Shown: piece after piece, positions 14,456-17,520 of the stretch
How positions within the stretch are numbered: position 1 is the stretch's first letter
Layout: every line of letters begins with the position of its first letter
Source: a bacterium
GTDB lineage: Bacteria > Ratteibacteria > UBA8468
DNA: 17,520 nucleotides
Direction: 5' to 3'
Assembly (NCBI GenBank): GCA_030637775.1
Contig: DAOWFY010000128.1
Coordinates: 1 to 17,520, forward strand
The notes under the pieces: generated by a model
What the model was told of the DNA's origin: nothing
What the model saw: the letters and a program-made list of their open reading frames with translations, nothing else
The model's database searches: none
Position numbers and translations under genes: made by a program

Positions 14456-15571
14456 TTAAAGCAAGTACTTCTTTACTACTTCGATGGCGAGGGAAGCATC
14501 ACCTGTGGCCTGGGCCTTTTCCAGTTTATCCCGGTGAGCATAGATTTGCAAGGCTTTTTTCATCACATTGGCAAAGAGTTCCCGGGATAATGACATCGCT
14601 TTTACCGGCTCAAGCCGATAGGTGAACTGGTCCTCGCCAAACCAACCAGAGTAACCGGTATCGATGGCTGCATAGCAGAAGTCGGCTAACTTCCAATTAT
14701 CGCCTGTCCCCGCAATTCTATCCTCATCATTAGAGTGGGTTTTGGCATTATTGATATGAAAGTTGACTACCGGCACCCCAAACCTCCGCACCGCATAAAG
14801 GGTAAAGGCAGGCTCCACCGCATACATCTGTTCATGACCATAGTCTATGGCCACACCCATATTATTCCCTCCACATTCCTCATTAACCATTTTTGCAACA
14901 AGGGCGGCACAATGGGTGGTAGGAATAATGATATTGCCTTCCCTTGGTTCATGCAGTTTTGCCTCAATGCCAAACTTAAGCCCGGCGCTTATTGCTCTTT
15001 TGTTAATGGTAACGCAGCCTTCAATAAATCGCTCAAGAATCTTTCCGTAATTCACCTGGAAATTATAGTCCCAGCCATCGGAACCCGGCCACAGTGCCAC
15101 CGAAGAACAGCCAACCTCCTTGGCAGTCTCTATTCCCTGCAATGCTATTGAGAGAGCATCCTTACGAATTGTCTTGTTGCTGTTGGTGATTCCGCCCAGT
15201 TTCCATTTAGGATGGGTGAAGAGATTGGTATTCATATTGGTAGGAATAAGTTTGTATTGCGAAAGAGCATCCTTTACTGCAGAGATTTTGCGGGGATCCT
15301 TCTTAAAATCTTCGTCAATGAAAAGCGCTTCGTGAAACTCAATCCCTTTGATACCGGCCTTTGCTACACGCTCAATCTGAGCAACAATTCCTGAATCAAG
15401 CTCTAAATTGTATCCCGTGGTGGCAAAGCGGTCCAAAAAGTCTCCGGCGCACCAGTGACCGGCAGCAAAATGGATGTCAAACTCGGCAAAGAATTGATCA
15501 ACCCTTTCCCCTTCTAAATAATCTTTGTAAAGGGTTTCTAATTTACCCAGATTTTCTTGATTAACCTTCAT
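14456..15571 (-). CDS. Xylose-isomerase-like TIM-barrel protein (sugar isomerase/epimerase superfamily)
   Basis: A 371-residue TIM-barrel protein. The metal-binding positions expected of xylose-isomerase-like/AP-endonuclease-2 proteins appear in order: Glu in KGIEFHEALF, Glu in FGIEAKLHEPR, Asp in GVAIDYGHEQ, His in VNFHINNAKTH, and a final Glu in GWFGEDQF. The N-terminal DIHFAAGHWCAGDFLDRFATTGY also fits sugar isomerases. The likely reaction is aldose-ketose isomerisation or epimerisation of a sugar, but the specific sugar cannot be told. A strong GGAAAGGAG ribosome site precedes the ATG on the minus strand. It runs convergently to ald and starts about 210 bases downstream of rnpB on the same strand. 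Confidence 0.88.
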   Translation of the reverse strand: MKVNQENLGKLETLYKDYLEGERVDQFFAEFDIHFAAGHWCAGDFLDRFATTGYNLELDSGIVAQIERVAKAGIKGIEFHEALFIDEDFKKDPRKISAVKDALSQYKLIPTNMNTNLFTHPKWKLGGITNSNKTIRKDALSIALQGIETAKEVGCSSVALWPGSDGWDYNFQVNYGKILERFIEGCVTINKRAISAGLKFGIEAKLHEPREGNIIIPTTHCAALVAKMVNEECGGNNMGVAIDYGHEQMYAVEPAFTLYAVRRFGVPVVNFHINNAKTHSNDEDRIAGTGDNWKLADFCYAAIDTGYSGWFGEDQFTYRLEPVKAMSLSRELFANVMKKALQIYAHRDKLEKAQATGDASLAIEVVKKYLL

Positions 15572-15780
15572 ATGTCTTTCTCCTTTCCTTTTTTCACCAA
15601 GGCGAGGAAAGTTTCTGTAGCGGCCTTGTTAGTGACTCGCGCCCCTCTGTGTCTCCCCACTAATCATGAGAGATGACTGGGGTTTGTAAGCGAGTTGGCG
15701 GTTATGCCGCAGGTATGAAATACCGAGGAATAAGAAAGCCCGAGCGAACAAACTTTAGTCATTTCTTACCGAGCCTTCCT

Positions 15781-16227
15781 AAAGTAGGCGATAAGCCGGG
15801 TTCTGTTTATCCGCCTACGCTAAAAGCTTCGGCGGACAGGGACGGTCATTTCTCTGGGATGCCCATTGCTGGGCACCTCAAGCAGCCTACCCGAGAGATA
15901 TAGTTGCGGGTCAATCTCTCTTCTTGGCCTTGCTCCGGATGGGGTTTACATAGCCTTTTCAGTTACCTGAAAAAGCGGTGAGCCCTTACCTCACCATTTC
16001 ACCCTTACCCCAAAATTAGGGACACATCCCATTTTTTGTCTATCCACACAAAAAATAAAAAAATGGGATGTGTCCCCTTTTTGTTTTTGGGGTGGTATCT
16101 TTTCTGTGGCACTTTCCTTCCCTTCGCAGGGAGCCGTAATTAGCGGCCATCCTTCCCGCGGGAGCCCGGACTTTCCTCCCTCCTATGTTCTTCGAAAACT
16201 TCGGAGGGCGACCATTTCGCCTACTTC
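15781..16227 (-). ncRNA. rnpB: RNase P RNA, bacterial type A, with an insertion in P12
   Basis: Catalytic RNA that removes the 5' leader of pre-tRNAs. On the minus strand the 5' universal segment reads GAGGAAAGTCCGGGCTCC (16178-16161) and the 3' universal segment ACAGAACCCGGCTTATC (15806-15790); these form the P4 core. P1 pairs GAAGTAGGCG (16227-16218) with CGCCTACTTT (15790-15781). Other conserved blocks are GGTAAGGGTGAAATGGTGAGGTAAG, CCGGAGCAAGGCC and GGGTAGGCTGCTTGAG. P12 is expanded by a palindrome (16019-16076), which lifts the length to 447 from a usual value near 380. The 5' end overlaps the rnhA stop codon. The region contains no real protein gene despite chance open frames. Confidence 0.97.
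16019..16076. mobile_element. MITE/REP-like palindrome inside rnpB P12
   Basis: Perfect 19-base arms GGGACACATCCCATTTTTT (16019-16037) and AAAAAATGGGATGTGTCCC (16058-16076) surround a 20-base loop. Outside them CCCCAAAA (16008-16015) pairs with TTTTGGGG (16085-16092), which is the native base of helix P12. The homology of rnpB resumes on both sides, so this is an insertion. No transposase is in the window; its mobile nature is an inference from the palindromic form. Confidence 0.8.
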
Positions 16228-16616
16228 AGGGCGGCGTTGGCTAAACGATCTGCTTCCTTATTCTCCGAATGACTAATCTGAAGAATCTCTATCTTTTTAA
16301 AACTCCTCTTTAGATGTTGTCCTAAAAGGAAAAACTGGGAAAGTAAATTATCCTTAATCCGATAGAGTCCATTCATTTGCTTAACAATAAGTTCGCTATC
16401 ACTGTAAAGAGAGACCTTATGCGCTTTTAGAATCAGAGCCTCTTGCAGTCCATAGATAAGAGCAAGATATTCAGCAACGTTGTTGGTGGCGATTCCAATA
16501 TATTTACCTACTCTTTTGATAGAAGCGCCTTTCTGATTATAGATTGCTATTCCGATACCTGCTCTCCCAGGATTGCCTTTTGCCGCCCCATCAACATAAA
16601 GTGTGAGTTCCTTCAT
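16221..16616 (-). CDS. rnhA: Ribonuclease HI
   Basis: Degrades RNA in RNA-DNA hybrids. The 131-residue protein has YVDGAAKGNPG with Asp9, NNVAEYLAL with Glu49, YSDSEL with Asp73, and ENKEADRLAN with Asp123, the complete DEDD set. It lacks the basic protrusion of E. coli RnhA and resembles the shorter bacterial/archaeal-plant type. Its ATG overlaps the stop of the zinc-ribbon gene by four bases (ATGA), so translation is coupled. The C-terminal codons AAG TAG are part of the rnpB P1 helix sequence. Confidence 0.96.
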   Translation of the reverse strand: MKELTLYVDGAAKGNPGRAGIGIAIYNQKGASIKRVGKYIGIATNNVAEYLALIYGLQEALILKAHKVSLYSDSELIVKQMNGLYRIKDNLLSQFFLLGQHLKRSFKKIEILQISHSENKEADRLANAALK

Positions 16617-17326
16617 TTCTCTGATAGATAAAGAATTCTGCTACAGTTCTCACAAAGAACAAATTCCTTCCCTTTCCTTACATTCTCCACCACAGAGGAG
16701 GGCAGTTTCATAAAGCAACCCGAGCAGGTCTCTCCCTTAATCTCAGCAATGGCCAGATTATTCTTCTTCGACCCTCCGATCTTCTCATAAAGAGAGAGGT
16801 CTGCGTTGTTGACATTGGCCGATAGTAATTTTCTTTTATCCTCTTGTTCCTTTAATTGGGATTTTAAGGTTTCTATCTCTGCGGCTACCTTCTCCTCCTC
16901 CTCAGCCAGTCTTTCATTCTCTTCCTTGAGCAGAGATAGCTCCTTTTTCTCTTGCTGGTGAAGAGCATCCTGCCCATCCATCATCTCTAAAATTCTGCTC
17001 TCTCTCTGAGAATTTGTCTCCTTTAATTCTTTAATCTGCTGAAGAAGAGTACTGTATTCCTTATTTGTCTTAGCCTCATTCAACTGGAGTTGAAATTTCT
17101 GCAGATCCTCCTCCTTTTCCCGCAACTCAAGTTCCAATTTCCTTCTGGCTAACTCCGCTGCTTGAATCTCCTTCTTTCTTTCTTCCAGCCCTTTGCTTTC
17201 CTTTTCTATTTTTTCCCTTGATTGTTTAACTCCTAAAGGAAGACTATCGATCCTGTTTTTGAGAGCAAGAATCTTAAGGTCATAGGACTGCAATTCTTTC
17301 AAAAGAGCGATCTGCTCTGCCACCAT
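16613..17326 (-). CDS. Coiled-coil protein with C4 zinc ribbon (DUF164/CT398-like)
   Basis: A 237-residue protein. Residues about 5-175 form a long antiparallel coiled coil rich in Glu/Lys/Leu heptads (including the TNKEYSTLLQQIKEL motif that is conserved in this family). The C-terminal zinc ribbon is GETCSGCFMKLP (198-209) with FVLCENCSRIL (222-232), with Cys201, Cys204, Cys225 and Cys228 as ligands. Related proteins are widespread in bacteria, often next to RNase H or folding/RNA genes, and the role is unknown or chaperone-/nucleic-acid-linked. The ATG at 17326 has only a weak purine site (GAATTCTAAGAA); a stronger internal start is not evident. It leads the rnhA-rnpB block. Confidence 0.9.
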   Translation of the reverse strand: MVAEQIALLKELQSYDLKILALKNRIDSLPLGVKQSREKIEKESKGLEERKKEIQAAELARRKLELELREKEEDLQKFQLQLNEAKTNKEYSTLLQQIKELKETNSQRESRILEMMDGQDALHQQEKKELSLLKEENERLAEEEEKVAAEIETLKSQLKEQEDKRKLLSANVNNADLSLYEKIGGSKKNNLAIAEIKGETCSGCFMKLPSSVVENVRKGKEFVLCENCSRILYLSEK

Positions 17327-17456
17327 TTCTTAGAATTCCGCTACTATACTATGTACTTGCTTTAGTAGGGAATTGCGATACTAATCTATATGCTTACTTC
17401 AGTAACAATATGCGGAGAGGCTAACTTCCTTGACATTTCTCACAGCAAATATGCGT

Positions 17457-17477
17457 ACCCCTGATTAAATCAGGGGT
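17457..17477. repeat. Perfect short palindrome upstream of the zinc-ribbon gene
   Basis: ACCCCTGATT (17457-17466), one central A, and AATCAGGGGT (17468-17477) form a perfect ten-base-arm palindrome. It is compatible with an intergenic REP unit or a terminator/operator hairpin of a gene beyond the window edge. No T-run follows closely on either strand. Confidence 0.55.
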
Positions 17478-17520
17478 CAGGTTAAGCTTATAGCAACTAT
17501 AACATAATTTCCTCTAATGG

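Noticed and set aside
14735-15564. Several + strand open frames opposite the TIM-barrel gene
   Set aside because: They are shadows of the isomerase-like gene, whose metal-binding motifs and ribosome site are clear on the minus strand.
15572-15780. Possible tRNA or other RNA gene between rnpB and the TIM-barrel gene
   Set aside because: Only weak hairpins are present (for example CCCCA..TCAT with ATGA..TGGGG at 15655-15682); there is no T-arm or cloverleaf, and no recognised RNA motif.
15673-16276. Two + strand open frames over the RNase P RNA
   Set aside because: The region has the conserved rnpB core and P1 helix, and the translated peptides match nothing recognisable.
17430-17435. TTGACA on the + strand near the right end
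   Set aside because: No -10 hexamer at the right distance and no + strand gene follows within the window.
1-17520. CRISPR array or prophage
   Set aside because: No regularly spaced direct repeats and no phage structural, integrase or Cas genes were seen.

Overview
The window looks like AT-rich bacterial DNA, probably from an uncultured candidate-phylum lineage with environmental or anaerobic habits. That guess rests on three things. There are many Gfo/Idh/MocA dehydrogenases and divergent uroporphyrinogen-decarboxylase-like (URO-D) proteins. There is a DUF6785/DUF6784-type membrane protein. Small palindromic repeats are scattered between and inside genes. No rRNA, tRNA or CRISPR array was found, and no taxonomic marker fixes the phylum.

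Left part (1-6178, + strand). The window opens with the decayed 3' end of an FAD-dependent oxidoreductase. It is followed by a Gfo/Idh/MocA dehydrogenase, a small unknown protein, an alpha/beta hydrolase, a URO-D-like protein, and a polytopic membrane protein whose last about 90 residues are in another reading frame. Middle part (6493-9986, + strand). This is a tight cluster of a second URO-D/MtaA-like protein, a second Gfo/Idh/MocA protein of exactly the same length as the first (337 aa), and a two-domain protein resembling NodB-type deacetylases with a palindromic repeat translated in frame. Together the two clusters resemble a catabolic locus for small carbohydrate or polyol derivatives, possibly methylated or acylated: uptake by the membrane protein, deacylation by the hydrolase, oxidation by the dehydrogenases. 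The URO-D proteins have an unknown decarboxylase or methyltransfer role. The substrate cannot be read from the sequence.

Accessory insert (9989-10703). A two-gene minus-strand cassette, DUF4258-like followed by DUF2283-like, has the layout of a type II toxin-antitoxin pair and has its own likely promoter. Next to it lies a palindromic element able to fold into a three-way junction, inside a longer region that may form a structured leader for the next gene.

Right part. A DegT/DnrJ/EryC1/StrS aminotransferase, a third Gfo/Idh/MocA protein and alanine dehydrogenase run on the + strand. A remnant of a second aminotransferase 3' end sits directly before ald. A convergent xylose-isomerase-like TIM-barrel gene follows. 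The far right, on the minus strand, carries a housekeeping block: coiled-coil zinc-ribbon protein, RNase HI and RNase P RNA (rnpB). The 5' helix of rnpB includes the RNase HI stop codon.

The most notable observation is a perfect 19-bp-arm palindrome inside the P12 position of the RNase P RNA, apparently a mobile repeat tolerated by an essential ribozyme. Other points of interest are the translated repeat in the deacetylase-like gene, the aminotransferase remnant coupled to ald, and the two broken genes.
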